64,000 bases of DNA from Pseudomonas sp. MPC6 (GCF_006094435.1 NZ_CP034783.1:6165001-6229000); one strand, 5' to 3'; counted from the stretch's first letter, positions 16,149 through 25,916 are shown. Translations and numbers: made by a program. The notes: generated by a model not told the origin, from the sequence alone.

Positions 16149-17159
16149 TTACTTGACGCCCCGTGCTTGGACCAGCTGTTCAGACAGTTGATGTACGGCC
16201 ATGGCGTACATCACGCTGCGGTTATAACGCGTGATCGCGTAAAAATTCGTCAGACCCATCCAGTATTCAGGACCCTTGTCACCTTCCAGGCGGAATGCCG
16301 TGACCGGCATATCATCGCGCAGCGCATCATGACTTGACCACCCTAGCGCTCGCAACTCCCCGACGGTTTTAGTCGGTTCGATACCGGTGGTCAAGCCGCT
16401 GTCCACCTGATCGCCGCGCACATCGGCGCGGCTGACCACGGGCTCGCCGGCCACCCAGCCGTGGCGCTTGAAGTAGCTGGCGACGCTGCCGATGGCATCG
16501 TCCGGGTTGTTCCAGATATTGATGTGGCCATCACCGTCGAAGTCCACCGCATACGCGCGAAAGCTGCTCGGCATGAACTGCGGCAAGCCCATCGCCCCGG
16601 CGTAGGAGCCCTTGAGGGTCAACGGATCGACCTGCTCTTCACGGGCCAGTAGCAGGAACTCACGCAATTCCTTGCGGAAAAATTCGGCACGGGGAGGATA
16701 GTCGAAACCCAGGGTCGACAAGGCGTCGACGACCCGGAAATTCCCGGTATTACGTCCGAAAAAGGTCTCGACACCAATGATCGACACAATAACCTGCGCC
16801 GGCACGCCGTATTCCTGTTCCGCACGAGCCAGTACCGCCTCGTGCTGACGCCAGAAGTCCACACCACGGGCGATGCGCGCATCGGTGATGAACATCGGGC
16901 GGTATTCGCTCCACTGCTTGACCCGCTCGGCGGGCTTCGAGATCGCGTCCAGGATCGACTGCTTGCGCTCGGCTTCGCGGAACACGCCCATCAGCTGCTC
17001 ACCGGCAAAACCGTAGTCGCGGGTCATTTCACCGACGAATTCGGCCACCTGGGGTGAGCCTTCGTAATCGCCGGCAAACGCGTCCTGCGCTGTGCCAAGG
17101 ATGCTTACCAGGCCGACCCATGGCGCGTATCGAGTCGCCCAGCCACGCATTACTTGCAT
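16149..17159 (-). CDS. sltB1: Lytic murein transglycosylase B (MltB/SltB1 type)
   Basis: 336 residues from the ATG at 17159 (MQVMRGWATRYAPWVGLVSI). AAGGTG lies 9 nt before it, and this start matches P. aeruginosa SltB1; the longer frame to 17195 runs into rodA. A signal peptide ends near DAFAG. There is no lipobox cysteine, so it is expected to be soluble and periplasmic. The catalytic Glu is in IIGVETFFGRNTG; GSYAGAMGLPQFMPSSFRAY and DFDGDGHINIW follow. It belongs to the rod-elongation operon and presumably remodels lateral-wall peptidoglycan. Its stop overlaps the upstream rlpA start option. Confidence 0.93.
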   Translation of the reverse strand: MQVMRGWATRYAPWVGLVSILGTAQDAFAGDYEGSPQVAEFVGEMTRDYGFAGEQLMGVFREAERKQSILDAISKPAERVKQWSEYRPMFITDARIARGVDFWRQHEAVLARAEQEYGVPAQVIVSIIGVETFFGRNTGNFRVVDALSTLGFDYPPRAEFFRKELREFLLLAREEQVDPLTLKGSYAGAMGLPQFMPSSFRAYAVDFDGDGHINIWNNPDDAIGSVASYFKRHGWVAGEPVVSRADVRGDQVDSGLTTGIEPTKTVGELRALGWSSHDALRDDMPVTAFRLEGDKGPEYWMGLTNFYAITRYNRSVMYAMAVHQLSEQLVQARGVK

Positions 17160-17176
17160 TGAAATCTTCACCTTAT

Positions 17177-18322
17177 TCAAACTTGTGCGATCCACTTACG
17201 ATGGGTATGGATCGACATCAAAACCCCAAACGCTGACAGCAGCGTCACCAGCGAAGTTCCTCCGTAGCTAATGAACGGCAACGGCACCCCCACGACCGGC
17301 AACAGGCCACTGACCATACCGATGTTGACGAAAACGTAAACAAAAAACGTCATGGTCAGGCTGCCCGCGAGCAATTTGCCGAACAATGTCTGGGCCTGGG
17401 CGGTAATAACCAGCCCGCGACCGATCAACAGCAGGTAAATCAGCAGCAGTGCGCAGATGCCCACCAGGCCGAATTCTTCACCCATGACCGCAATAATGAA
17501 GTCGGTGTGGCTTTCCGGCAGGAAGTCCAGGTGCGACTGGGTGCCCAGCAGCCAGCCCTTGCCGAACACGCCGCCGGAACCGATGGCGGCCTTGGACTGG
17601 ATGATGTTCCAGCCGGTGCCCAGCGGATCGCTCTCCGGGTCGAGGAACGTCAGGACTCGCTGCTTCTGGTAATCGTGCATGACGAAGTACCACATGGCGA
17701 CAGCCACCGGCACGGCGGCGGCGAGCACGCTGAGGATCCAGCGCCAGCGCAGGCCGCCCATGAACAACACGAACGCACCACCCGCCAGGATCAGCAATGA
17801 GGTGCCAAGGTCGGGTTGACGCACGATCAGGATGAATGGCAAGCCGATCAGAAACAAACTGACGCCCACGTGCTTGAGCTGGGGCGGCAAGGTGCGTTTG
17901 GACAGGTACCAGGCGATGGTCGCCGGCATCAGGATCTTCATGAATTCCGAGGGCTGGAAGCGGATCACCCCGGGAATATTGATCCAGCGCGTGGCGCCCA
18001 TGGCGTTGTGGCCCATGATGTCCACCACCACCAGCAACAGCACGCCGAGCACATAACCGACCGGCACCCAACGGGCCATGAACCTCGGCTCGAACTGGGC
18101 AATGACGACCATCGACACCAGGCCGATACCGAACGAAGTGGCTTGCTTGGCCAGCAGGTCCCAGCTCTTGCCGCTGGCCGAATACAGCACGAACAGGCTG
18201 CCGGCGGCGAGGGTCAGCAACAGGATCAACAGCGGGCCGTCGATGTGCATGCGTTGCAACAGCGTCGCACGACGCCGCATCACATCCTCGCTGGAGAGAA
18301 TGCGATCGAAATTACTGTTCAC
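17177..18322 (-). CDS. rodA: Rod-shape peptidoglycan polymerase RodA
   Basis: 381 residues, SEDS family with about ten membrane segments. Signatures include WINIPGVIRFQPSEFMKI in the conserved extracellular/third-fourth helix region, RQPDLGTSLLIL, ESHTDFIIAVMGEEFGLVG and PFISYGGTSLVTLL at the end. RodA polymerises glycan strands with its partner PBP2. The start overlaps the end of mrdA by 11 bp, showing tight coupling of the two partners. Confidence 0.97.
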   Translation of the reverse strand: MNSNFDRILSSEDVMRRRATLLQRMHIDGPLLILLLTLAAGSLFVLYSASGKSWDLLAKQATSFGIGLVSMVVIAQFEPRFMARWVPVGYVLGVLLLVVVDIMGHNAMGATRWINIPGVIRFQPSEFMKILMPATIAWYLSKRTLPPQLKHVGVSLFLIGLPFILIVRQPDLGTSLLILAGGAFVLFMGGLRWRWILSVLAAAVPVAVAMWYFVMHDYQKQRVLTFLDPESDPLGTGWNIIQSKAAIGSGGVFGKGWLLGTQSHLDFLPESHTDFIIAVMGEEFGLVGICALLLIYLLLIGRGLVITAQAQTLFGKLLAGSLTMTFFVYVFVNIGMVSGLLPVVGVPLPFISYGGTSLVTLLSAFGVLMSIHTHRKWIAQV

Positions 18323-20207
18323 GGGCCGTAGCCTCCGCGCTGATTGGGCTGGCGTATTCGGCTTTCAACCGACCGTTCTGGTCCAGGAGCCAGGCATCCA
18401 TGATTTGACGCACCACGGGTGCCGCAACGCCGGAACCGGACTCGCCATTCTCGACCATCACCGACACCACGATCTTCGGGTTGTCGGCCGGCGCGAAGCC
18501 GACGAACAAGGCGTGGTCACGGTGGCGTTCCTGGACCTTGGAACGGTCGTATTTCTCGCCCTGCTTGATCGCGACCACCTGGGCCGTACCACTCTTGCCG
18601 GCGATGCGGTATTGCGCACCGAGCGCCGCTTTGCGTGCCGTACCCCGGGCGCCGTGCATCACCTGCTGCATGCCGTGGTTGACCTTGGTCCAGTCGGACG
18701 GGTCGCGCAGGATGATGTCCGGCATCGGATTCTCGTCCTTGGGCCGCTCGCCTTCGACGGTCTTGGCCAGATGCGGCCGGTTCCAGATGCCTTTGTTGGC
18801 CACCAGCGCAGTGGCCTGGGCGAGTTGCAGCGGAGTCGACTGCATGTAGCCCTGGCCGATCCCCAAAATCAGGGTTTCGCCCGGGAACCAGGCCTGGCGC
18901 CGGGTCGCGCGCTTCCATTCCCGGGTCGGCATCAGCCCCGGCGACTCTTCGAACATGTCCAGCGAGACCTTCTGGCCGATGCCGAACTTGCCCATATATG
19001 CCGACAACCGATCGATCCCCAGTTTGTGGGCCAGGTCGTAGAAGTAGGTGTCGTTGGAACGCATGATCGCCGTGTCCAGGTCGACGTAGCCATCGCCACT
19101 ACGGTTCCAGTTACGGTATTTGTGATCGTAGTTGGGCAACTGGTAATAGCCGGGGTCGTACACCCGACTCGACGCGGTCACGACACCGGCATCCAGGCCG
19201 GCAATCGCCACCGCTGGCTTGATGGTCGAACCCGGCGGGTACAGGCCCCGCAGGACCCGGTTGAACAACGGCCGGTCGATCGAATCACGCAGCTCGGCAT
19301 AGGCCTTGAAGCTGATGCCGGTGACGAACAGGTTCGGATCGAAACTCGGCGCACTGACCATCGCCAGGACTTCGCCGGTTTTCGGGTCCAGCGCCACTAC
19401 CGCGCCGCGGCGACCGCCCAGTGCGGCCTCGGCCGCTTCCTGCAATTGGATGTCCAGGCTCAGCACGATGTCCTTGCCGGGAATCGGATCGGTGCGCTTG
19501 AGCACGCGCAATACGCGGCCCCGGGCGTTGGTCTCGACCTCCTCGTAACCCACCTGGCCGTGCAATTCAGGCTCGTAGAAACGTTCGATGCCCGTCTTGC
19601 CGATGTGGTGAGTGCCGCTGTAGTTGACCGGGTCGAGGGATTTCAACTCTTTCTCGTTGATCCGTCCCATGTAACCCACCGAATGCGCAAAGTGCGCGCC
19701 CTGCGGATAGTGCCGAACCAACTGCGCGACCACTTCCACACCGGGCAGACGGAACTGATTGACCGCAATGCGGGCGATCTGTTCTTCAGTCAACTCGAAC
19801 AGGATCGGCACCGGCTCGAACGGCCGGCGCCCCTGTCGCATGCGTTTCTCGAAGATCACCCGGTCCTCGGGCGTCAGTTCCAGCACCTCGACGATCACGT
19901 CGAGCACTTGCTGCCAGTCACCGGAGCGCTCGCGGGTCATGCTCAGGCTGAAGCTCGGCCGGTTATCGGCCACCACCACGCCATTACGGTCGAAGATCAG
20001 CCCGCGAGTCGGCGGAATCGGCTGCACATGGACGCGGTTGTTTTCCGACAGGGTCGAGTGGTACTCGTACTGAATCACCTGGAGGAAATACAACCGCGCG
20101 ATCAGCACACAGATCAGCACCACCACCGCAATTGCCCCGAACACGACGCGGCCACGCACCAGACGGGCGTCTTTTTCGTGGTCCTTGAGGCGAATCGGCT
20201 GGGGCAT
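18312..20207 (-). CDS. mrdA: Penicillin-binding protein 2 (elongation transpeptidase)
   Basis: 631 residues from the ATG at 20207 (MPQPIRLKDHEKDARLVRGR). One transmembrane helix lies near residues 20-42. A PBP dimerisation domain follows (PTRGLIFDRNGVVVADNRPS), and then the transpeptidase with STIK (Ser327, Lys330), SND and KSGTAQ. It cross-links wall along the cell side with RodA. Class and role are certain. Pseudomonas literature uses pbpA for this gene. It is translationally coupled to rodA and preceded 10 bp upstream by the rlmH stop. Confidence 0.97.
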   Translation of the reverse strand: MPQPIRLKDHEKDARLVRGRVVFGAIAVVVLICVLIARLYFLQVIQYEYHSTLSENNRVHVQPIPPTRGLIFDRNGVVVADNRPSFSLSMTRERSGDWQQVLDVIVEVLELTPEDRVIFEKRMRQGRRPFEPVPILFELTEEQIARIAVNQFRLPGVEVVAQLVRHYPQGAHFAHSVGYMGRINEKELKSLDPVNYSGTHHIGKTGIERFYEPELHGQVGYEEVETNARGRVLRVLKRTDPIPGKDIVLSLDIQLQEAAEAALGGRRGAVVALDPKTGEVLAMVSAPSFDPNLFVTGISFKAYAELRDSIDRPLFNRVLRGLYPPGSTIKPAVAIAGLDAGVVTASSRVYDPGYYQLPNYDHKYRNWNRSGDGYVDLDTAIMRSNDTYFYDLAHKLGIDRLSAYMGKFGIGQKVSLDMFEESPGLMPTREWKRATRRQAWFPGETLILGIGQGYMQSTPLQLAQATALVANKGIWNRPHLAKTVEGERPKDENPMPDIILRDPSDWTKVNHGMQQVMHGARGTARKAALGAQYRIAGKSGTAQVVAIKQGEKYDRSKVQERHRDHALFVGFAPADNPKIVVSVMVENGESGSGVAAPVVRQIMDAWLLDQNGRLKAEYASPISAEATAREQ

Positions 20208-20217
20208 GAGGGCAGAA

Positions 20218-20685
20218 CTACTTGTGGTAAGGGTGGCCGGACAGCACTGTCCAGGCACGATACAGCTGCTCGCCGATCAGAATGCGTACCAGCGGGTGCG
20301 GCAAGGTCAACGGCGAGAGCGACCAGCGCTGATCGGCCCGGGCACAGACTTCCGGCGCCAGCCCTTCGGGGCCGCCGACCATGAAATTCACCGTGCGCGA
20401 GTCCAGCCGCCAGCGATCGAGCTCGACCGCCAACTGCTCGGTGCTCCAGGGCTTGCCGTGGACTTCGAGGGTGACAATCCGCTCGTTCGGCCCGACCTTG
20501 GCCAGCATGGCTTCGCCTTCCTGACGGATGAAGCGCGCCACGTCGGCGTTCTTGCCGCGGGTGTTGAGCGGTATTTCCACCAGTTCCAGCGCCAGTTCGG
20601 ACGGAAGACGCTTGGCATATTCATGCCAGCCTTCTTCCACCCACTTGGGCATGCGTGAACCGACGGCGATCAGTCGCAGTCGCAC
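20218..20685 (-). CDS. rlmH: 23S rRNA pseudouridine1915-N3 methyltransferase
   Basis: 155 residues with a GTG start (20685) preceded by AAGGGA. The SPOUT methyltransferase features are complete: the N-terminal [20 protein letters not shown], the SAM-binding knot [13 protein letters not shown], and [23 protein letters not shown] at the C-terminus, which ends YHK. It methylates pseudouridine 1915 in helix 69 of the assembled 70S ribosome. The gene lies 9 bp behind rsfS, another ribosome-binding protein. Confidence 0.97.
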   Translation of the reverse strand: MRLRLIAVGSRMPKWVEEGWHEYAKRLPSELALELVEIPLNTRGKNADVARFIRQEGEAMLAKVGPNERIVTLEVHGKPWSTEQLAVELDRWRLDSRTVNFMVGGPEGLAPEVCARADQRWSLSPLTLPHPLVRILIGEQLYRAWTVLSGHPYHK

Positions 20686-20694
20686 AGCGGTCCC

Positions 20695-21189
20695 TTATTG
20701 CTGGTCTTTGTTGAGCTTGACGAAGTGCTCATGGGTGTTTTCCGGGCTGTGGTGAGCCGCGTTCAGCGCACGGCTCTGTTCTGCACCAGACCACAGACGC
20801 TCCAGGTCGTAAAACTGACGAGCCGAGGCGGTCATCATGTGGACGATGACATCGTCCATGTCCAGCAGCACCCAATCGCTGTCGCCCTTGCCTTCTTCAC
20901 CCAACGGCTTGACGCCCTGGGCTTTGACGGCTTCGCGGACTTTGTCCAGCATCGCGCCGATCTGGCGGTTGGACGTACCGGTAGCGATGATCATGAAGTC
21001 GGTGATGCTCTGCTTTTCACGAACGTCGATGACCTGGATGTCCTGGCCCTTCACGTCTTCCAGGGCTGCTACGGCAACCTTGACCAGTTCTTCGCCACGC
21101 AGCTCCGGCCCGGTTGGAGCCTCTACTGGCAGCGGGGCGCTCTTGAACGTGCCTTTGCGCTTTACTTTGGTTTGGTCTTTGTCAGTCAT
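20695..21189 (-). CDS. rsfS: Ribosomal silencing factor RsfS
   Basis: 164 residues. The core domain (VKVAVAALEDVKGQDIQVID, then FMIIATGTSNRQIGAMLDKV and GDSDWVLLDMDDVIVHMMTA) is the Iojap/RsfS fold that binds uL14 and blocks subunit joining in stationary phase. An N-terminal basic tail (about 28 residues) and a C-terminal tail (NAAHHSPENTHEHFVKLNKD) exceed the E. coli protein. It lies between nadD and rlmH, the usual order. Confidence 0.96.
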   Translation of the reverse strand: MTDKDQTKVKRKGTFKSAPLPVEAPTGPELRGEELVKVAVAALEDVKGQDIQVIDVREKQSITDFMIIATGTSNRQIGAMLDKVREAVKAQGVKPLGEEGKGDSDWVLLDMDDVIVHMMTASARQFYDLERLWSGAEQSRALNAAHHSPENTHEHFVKLNKDQQ

Positions 21190-21262
21190 ATAAAACTCGT
21201 TTTGCTCGTATGTTCAGGCGCTTCAATACACGTTGTTGCTACGTGCCTTGAAGCACTCCTAT

Positions 21263-21952
21263 TCAGTTCGACGCACGGTAAAGTCCGTGCGCATCGATGT
21301 AGGCCAGGACCGCGTCGGGCACCAGGAAACGTACCGACTTACCGCTGGCCAGCAGTTGACGGATCTGGGTGGCGGATACCGCAAGCGGTGTCTGCCAGAC
21401 GAATGCAATCTGTCCGCTCGGCCCTTTGAGGGCCAGCGGGTCGCTCACCGAGCGCGCTGCCAGCAGGTTGCGCAAGGCATCCGGCGGTTCGCTGTCGGCA
21501 TCCGGGCGTTGCAGCACCAGGATGTGGCAATGCTGGAGCAACTCTTCCCAGCGGTGCCAAGTGGGCAGGCCGCAAAACGCGTCCCAGCCCAAAAGTAGAA
21601 AAACCTGGTCCTGCGCGGCCAGTTCGGCACGCATCAGCTCCAGGGTATCGATGGTGTAGGACGGTTTGTCCCGCTGCAATTCGCGGGCATCCACCACCAA
21701 CGGCGCCACACCGGCCACCGCGCACTCGACCATTGCCAGACGGTCCTTGGCCGACACTTGCGGCGTACCGCGATGAGGCGGTCTGGCGCTGGGTGTCAGG
21801 CGCAGCTCATCGAGCGCCAGCGATTCGGCGACTTCCAGCGCACCACGCAAATGGCCGATGTGCACTGGATCGAACGTCCCGCCCAGCATGCCGATGCGCC
21901 GAGGCGCAGGTTCGCGGGTGGTGACCGGGGCGGACGATTTGAGGTCGCCCAA
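21263..21952 (-). CDS. nadD: Nicotinate-nucleotide adenylyltransferase
   Basis: 229 residues. The nucleotidyltransferase motif [13 protein letters not shown] (with HxGH) and the C-terminal SATQIRQLL (SxTxxR) identify NadD, which makes deamido-NAD from nicotinate mononucleotide. The only long start is a TTG at 21952, directly after the proA stop (TGAGTTG). ATG appears only inside GMLGGTFD, which would remove the beta strand before the motif. The start is therefore likely TTG or another weak codon, and nadD is coupled to proA. Confidence 0.94.
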   Translation of the reverse strand: MGDLKSSAPVTTREPAPRRIGMLGGTFDPVHIGHLRGALEVAESLALDELRLTPSARPPHRGTPQVSAKDRLAMVECAVAGVAPLVVDARELQRDKPSYTIDTLELMRAELAAQDQVFLLLGWDAFCGLPTWHRWEELLQHCHILVLQRPDADSEPPDALRNLLAARSVSDPLALKGPSGQIAFVWQTPLAVSATQIRQLLASGKSVRFLVPDAVLAYIDAHGLYRASN

Positions 21953-21953
21953 C

Positions 21954-23225
21954 TCAGACCGACGCCTGGCCGCGCAACTGACCGTCCCCGACCACGATGT
22001 ACTTCTCGCAGGTCAGACCTTCGAGGCCCACCGGGCCGCGGGCGTGCAGCTTATCAGTAGAAATGCCGATCTCGGCACCCAATCCGTATTCGAAGCCATC
22101 GGCGAAGCACGTCGGGGTGTTGATCATCACCGACGACGAATCGACTTCCGCCACAAAGCGGCGGGTGTCTGCCAGGTTTTCGCTGACGATCGAGTCGGTG
22201 TGATGCGAGCCGTACTGGTTGATGTGCTCGATGGCCTGGTCCAGCCCGTCGACCACGCGGATCGAGAGGATCGGCGCCAGGTATTCGGTGCTCCAGTCAT
22301 CGATCGTAGCGACTGTCGCGTCGATGATCGCCCGCGTGCGTTCGCAACCGCGCAGCTCGACGCCTTTTTCGCGGAACTGTGCAGCCATCGACGGCAGGAA
22401 ATCCTTGGCAACGGTTTGATCCACCAGCAGCGTTTCCATCGCACCGCAGATGCCATACCGGTAAGTCTTGGCATTGAACGCGATGCGCTGGGCCTTCTGC
22501 AGGTCGGCGTGGGCGCTGACGTAGACGTGGCAAATGCCGTCCAGGTGCTTGATCACCGGCACGCGGGCATCGCGGCTGATCCGTTCGATCAGGCCACGGC
22601 CGCCTCGGGGAACGATGACGTCGACGTACTCAGGCAAGGTGATCAGCGCGCCAACGGCGGCGCGATCGGTGGTTTCGACCACTTGCACCACGGCCGCCGG
22701 CAGATCGGCCTCGGCCAGGCCGCGCTGGATGCAGGCGGCAATGGCGCGGTTGGAATTGATCGCCTCGGAGCCGCCGCGCAGGATGGTCGCGTTGCCGGAC
22801 TTCAGGCACAGGCTGGCCGCATCGATGGTCACGTTCGGCCGCGATTCGTAGATGATCCCGATCACGCCCAGCGGCACACGCATCTTGCCCACCTGAATGC
22901 CTGAGGGGCGATAACTCATGTCGCGGATCGCCCCGACCGGATCCGGCAGCGCCGCCACCTGGCGCAAACCGACGATCATGCCGTCGATGCGTTCCGGGGT
23001 CAGCGCCAGACGCTCCAGCAGGGCCGGTTCAAGACCGCTGGCGCGGCCAGCCGCCAAATCCAGCTCGTTGGCGGCTATCAGCTCGGCGCGTGCAGCGTCC
23101 AACGCCTGGGCAGCAGCCTCCAGCGCGCGGTTTTTCTGCGCAGTGCTGGCACGGCCGATGACGCGGGAAGCTTCACGGGCAGCGCGACCCAAACGGGTCA
23201 TGTAGTCAAGAACGGACTCAGTCAT
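21954..23225 (-). CDS. proA: Gamma-glutamyl phosphate reductase
   Basis: 423 residues from the ATG at 23225 ([20 protein letters not shown]); the longer frame upstream is non-coding in character. Motifs: [20 protein letters not shown] for NADPH/substrate binding, [13 protein letters not shown], and the catalytic cysteine in [13 protein letters not shown]. It performs the second step of proline synthesis. It heads the minus-strand run proA-nadD-rsfS-rlmH-mrdA-rodA. The pairing of proA with nadD is common in pseudomonads. Confidence 0.97.
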   Translation of the reverse strand: MTESVLDYMTRLGRAAREASRVIGRASTAQKNRALEAAAQALDAARAELIAANELDLAAGRASGLEPALLERLALTPERIDGMIVGLRQVAALPDPVGAIRDMSYRPSGIQVGKMRVPLGVIGIIYESRPNVTIDAASLCLKSGNATILRGGSEAINSNRAIAACIQRGLAEADLPAAVVQVVETTDRAAVGALITLPEYVDVIVPRGGRGLIERISRDARVPVIKHLDGICHVYVSAHADLQKAQRIAFNAKTYRYGICGAMETLLVDQTVAKDFLPSMAAQFREKGVELRGCERTRAIIDATVATIDDWSTEYLAPILSIRVVDGLDQAIEHINQYGSHHTDSIVSENLADTRRFVAEVDSSSVMINTPTCFADGFEYGLGAEIGISTDKLHARGPVGLEGLTCEKYIVVGDGQLRGQASV

Positions 23226-23414
23226 GGTCTGAAGTGGTCTTTGATAAGGTCTTGGTAAAGAGTAAAGCGGCAGATTATAGCTGTCGCGTCCCGGGACTAA
23301 CAGCGGTGACAGGCGGATGGTCGAAATCGAGGGCAATTTGCCGACGTTCAGCCGTGATTAAGCTGCAAATTGTTATCATCACGACTCAATCAGCCCTGAT
23401 AAACGCCGTTCATC

Positions 23415-24110
23415 ATGACCAACCTGACTGTTCGTGCGTCCGAAACGAGCCTGCCCACGGCACTCCCGGACGCATTTTTCGACCGAGACGCCCAAACACT
23501 GGCCCGGGAATTACTGGGCAAAGTGATCCGGCATCGGGTCGGCGAACTCTGGCTGAGCGCTCGAATCATCGAGACCGAAGCTTATTATTTCGAAGAAAAA
23601 GGCAGCCATGCCTCCCTTGGCTATACAGAAAAGCGTAAGGCTTTGTTTCTGGATGGTGGTCACATCTATATGTATTACGCCCGTGGCGGTGATTCCCTGA
23701 ACTTCAGCGCCCAGGGTCCCGGCAATGCGGTGTTGATCAAATCCGGCTACCCCTGGGTCGATGAATTGAGCGGACCGGCGAGCCTGGCGCAAATGCTGTT
23801 GAACAATCCGGATGCCCAGGGCCGCCCTCGTCCCTCGCAAAAGCTCTGTGCCGGACAGACCTTGCTGTGCAAGGCGCTGGGCCTGAAGGTGCCGGTCTGG
23901 GACGCCAAGCGCTTCGACCATGAAGTACTGCTGGTGGAAGATATCGGGCCCGCCCCCGCCCACATCATTCAAACCACGCGCCTGGGCATTCCCCATGGGC
24001 GTGACGAACACCTGATGTACCGCTTCGTCGAGGCCGCCTACGCTGCCTATTGCACGCGCAACCCGCTGCGACGAGGGCAAGTCGAAGGCCGCGATTACTT
24101 TTTGCTGTAA
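23415..24110 (+). CDS. mpg: 3-methyladenine DNA glycosylase (AAG/MPG family)
   Basis: 231 residues, starting MTNLTVRASETSLPTALPDA. It follows the AAG fold: DAFFDRDAQTLARELLGKVI, the catalytic-glutamate strand ARIIETEAYY, then GHIYMYYARGGDSLNFSAQG and KLCAGQTLLCKALGL. It excises alkylated purines (3-methyladenine, hypoxanthine) at the start of base-excision repair. It is divergent from proA with a 189-bp gap. There is no sign of Ada-type coregulation in the immediate surroundings. Confidence 0.93.
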   Translation: MTNLTVRASETSLPTALPDAFFDRDAQTLARELLGKVIRHRVGELWLSARIIETEAYYFEEKGSHASLGYTEKRKALFLDGGHIYMYYARGGDSLNFSAQGPGNAVLIKSGYPWVDELSGPASLAQMLLNNPDAQGRPRPSQKLCAGQTLLCKALGLKVPVWDAKRFDHEVLLVEDIGPAPAHIIQTTRLGIPHGRDEHLMYRFVEAAYAAYCTRNPLRRGQVEGRDYFLL

Positions 24111-24145
24111 ACACACCCCCCGCAGGGGCTGACGAGTGAAACGAG

Positions 24146-24216
24146 GCTGCGATCCTTTGATCTTGCTTTTAAAGGATCAAAAGAACGCAGTCTGCGGCAG
24201 CTCCTACCGGGATTAT
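24146..24216. repeat. Partial REP-type element with hairpin after mpg
   Basis: GATCCTTT (24151-24158) and AAAGGATC (24171-24178) form a stem that may terminate mpg. It is followed by CTGCGGCAGCTCCTAC, the arm sequence of the elements at 2101 and 4661, here without a full partner arm. Confidence 0.6.
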
Positions 24217-24239
24217 CGATAAGTTGGGAGATGTTTTTT

Positions 24240-25556
24240 ATGGGCCCATGGCTCGATAGCGTGACCGGATGGTTGACGGTCAACCCGCAATGGCTGGCCG
24301 CCGCGGTGTTCATAGTGGCCTTTGTGGAATGCCTGGCAATTGCCGGGCTGATCGTTCCCGGCACGGTATTGCTGTTTGCCGTCGCGGTCCTGGCCGGCAG
24401 CGGGGCGCTGTCGTTGAGCGAAACCCTGCTGCTGGGGTTCGTCGCAGGCGTGCTGGGCGACATTGTTTCGTACTTCGTGGGGCGACATTTCCATCAGAAC
24501 ATCCGGCGCCTGCCCGGGCTGCGCCATCACCCGGAATGGATCGCCGGGGCCGAAGCCTATTTCCAGCGTTATGGCATTGCCAGCCTGTTGGTCGGGCGCT
24601 TTATCGGCCCATTGCGACCCATGCTGCCGATGGTCGCCGGGATGTTCGACATGCCTTTCCCGCGCTTCGCCGCCGTCAGCCTGCTGGCCGCCGCCGGCTG
24701 GAGCGTCGCCTATCTGCTGCCAGGGTGGGCCACCGGCGCGGCGTTCCGCCTGCCGTTACCGGAAGGTTTCTGGCTGCAGGCGGGCATCGTCGCCGGCAGT
24801 GTCGCGGTGATGGTCGGCCTGAGCGCGACCAGCAGCCTGCGCCGCCATCGACGCGCCACGACCTGGATCAGTTGCATGAGCCTGCTGATCCTGATTGGCC
24901 TGTTCATCGGCTATCCGCACTTGACCGCGCTTGATCAGGGCGTGATGACCCTGGTGCAGGAACACCGCAGCCCGACGCTGGATGAAGTGGCGGTCACCTT
25001 CACCCTGATCGGTGAGTTCCGCAACATGCTGCTGTTCTGCGCCTTGCTCACCGGCCTGCTATTGCTGTGCCGGCAATGGCGCCAAGCGTTGTTTGCCGGC
25101 GGCACCATGCTCTGCACCGCCCTGGCCAATACCGCGACCAAGCAATTCTTCGCCCGGGTCCGCCCGGAAGTGCTGAGCGATCCTTTGACCAGCTACAGCA
25201 TGCCCAGCGGCCACGCTTCGGGCGCGTTTGCCTTGTTTCTGACCCTGGCCGTGCTCGCCGGTCGCGGACAGCCGCCACGGATGCGCCTGACCTGGCTGCT
25301 GCTGGCCTGCCTGCCGGCGCTGTCGATTGCCTTGTCGCGGGTTTATCTGGGCGCGCACTGGCCAACCGACGTGCTGGCCGGTGCGATGCTGGCGGCGTGC
25401 GTGTGCGCCGCGAGTTTATGGCTAAGCCAGCGTCAGACGCCCCTCAATGCCATGCCGTTCAAGGTCTGGTGGCTGATCCTGCCAGCGTTGCTGGCCTTGT
25501 TCAGTTTCTTCGCCCTGCGCCATCTGCCCCATGCAATGTTGCGGTACGCGTACTGA
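24240..25556 (+). CDS. DedA-PAP2 phosphatase fusion membrane protein
   Basis: 438 residues from the ATG at 24240, 9 nt after GGGAG (an ATG at 24231 sits too close to it). The N-terminal half is DedA/SNARE-associated (VECLAIAGLIVPGTVLLF, YFVGRHFHQN, RFIGPLRPMLPMVAGMF). The C-terminal half is a PAP2 acid phosphatase with KQFFARVRP, PSGHASG and SRVYLGAHWPTD, the three catalytic blocks. DedA proteins move phospholipids or undecaprenyl phosphate across the membrane, and PAP2 enzymes dephosphorylate undecaprenyl or phosphatidyl pyrophosphates. The fusion suggests a carrier-lipid or phospholipid recycling unit; that is inference. Confidence 0.93.
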   Translation: MGPWLDSVTGWLTVNPQWLAAAVFIVAFVECLAIAGLIVPGTVLLFAVAVLAGSGALSLSETLLLGFVAGVLGDIVSYFVGRHFHQNIRRLPGLRHHPEWIAGAEAYFQRYGIASLLVGRFIGPLRPMLPMVAGMFDMPFPRFAAVSLLAAAGWSVAYLLPGWATGAAFRLPLPEGFWLQAGIVAGSVAVMVGLSATSSLRRHRRATTWISCMSLLILIGLFIGYPHLTALDQGVMTLVQEHRSPTLDEVAVTFTLIGEFRNMLLFCALLTGLLLLCRQWRQALFAGGTMLCTALANTATKQFFARVRPEVLSDPLTSYSMPSGHASGAFALFLTLAVLAGRGQPPRMRLTWLLLACLPALSIALSRVYLGAHWPTDVLAGAMLAACVCAASLWLSQRQTPLNAMPFKVWWLILPALLALFSFFALRHLPHAMLRYAY

Positions 25557-25916
25557 CACCACGGGTTCGCCGCTCTATTGGCTAACCGCAAAGAGCGCCC
25601 TCCTCGCCACGCTTCAAGGATTTCTCCGACGAGCGTGGCGCTTGATCTGGTGAATCGAATATCGGCGGCGCGACCGCGTTTTTTCAGAACATCAGCCTAG
25701 CCAACAATCGAAGTTACATATTCCCTCCTAACTTCCAAGGTCTGAGCCTTTCATGACCAGGAAAATCAATTACATTAAAAGCCATCTTGCCGCAAACCAA
25801 GCGCGGCAAATACTTCATCAATGCACGACTTACAAGTCACTTTATCAAACTCACCGGAAACACGATTAAACACACTAACAAATTTTATCAATCTTATTAT
25901 AAAAAGCGAGTTTGTC
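25557..25916. other. AT-rich leader region before the accessory toxin-like genes
   Basis: 360 bp with no supported gene. A 9-bp stem, CGCCACGCT (25605-25613) with AGCGTGGCG (25632-25640), may end the PAP2 transcript. From about 25,700 the sequence turns AT-rich. TTGCCGC (25787-25793) and GCGGCAA (25803-25809) form a second small dyad. The downstream frame is open from an ATG at 25821, but no ribosome site supports it. Promoter elements could not be assigned with confidence. Confidence 0.6.

Noticed and set aside
18078..20384. 768-codon open frame on the plus strand opposite mrdA
   Set aside because: Its length comes from codon bias of mrdA; composition (very rich in H, R, Q, D) is that of an antisense frame.
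23340..23400. Fur-box-like stretch (AAATTGTTATCATCAC) between proA and mpg
   Set aside because: Too few matches to the 19-bp consensus and no iron-related gene nearby.
25821..25916. Upstream in-frame start for the ART-like gene
   Set aside because: No ribosome site, and strongly AT-rich; kept only as an alternative.
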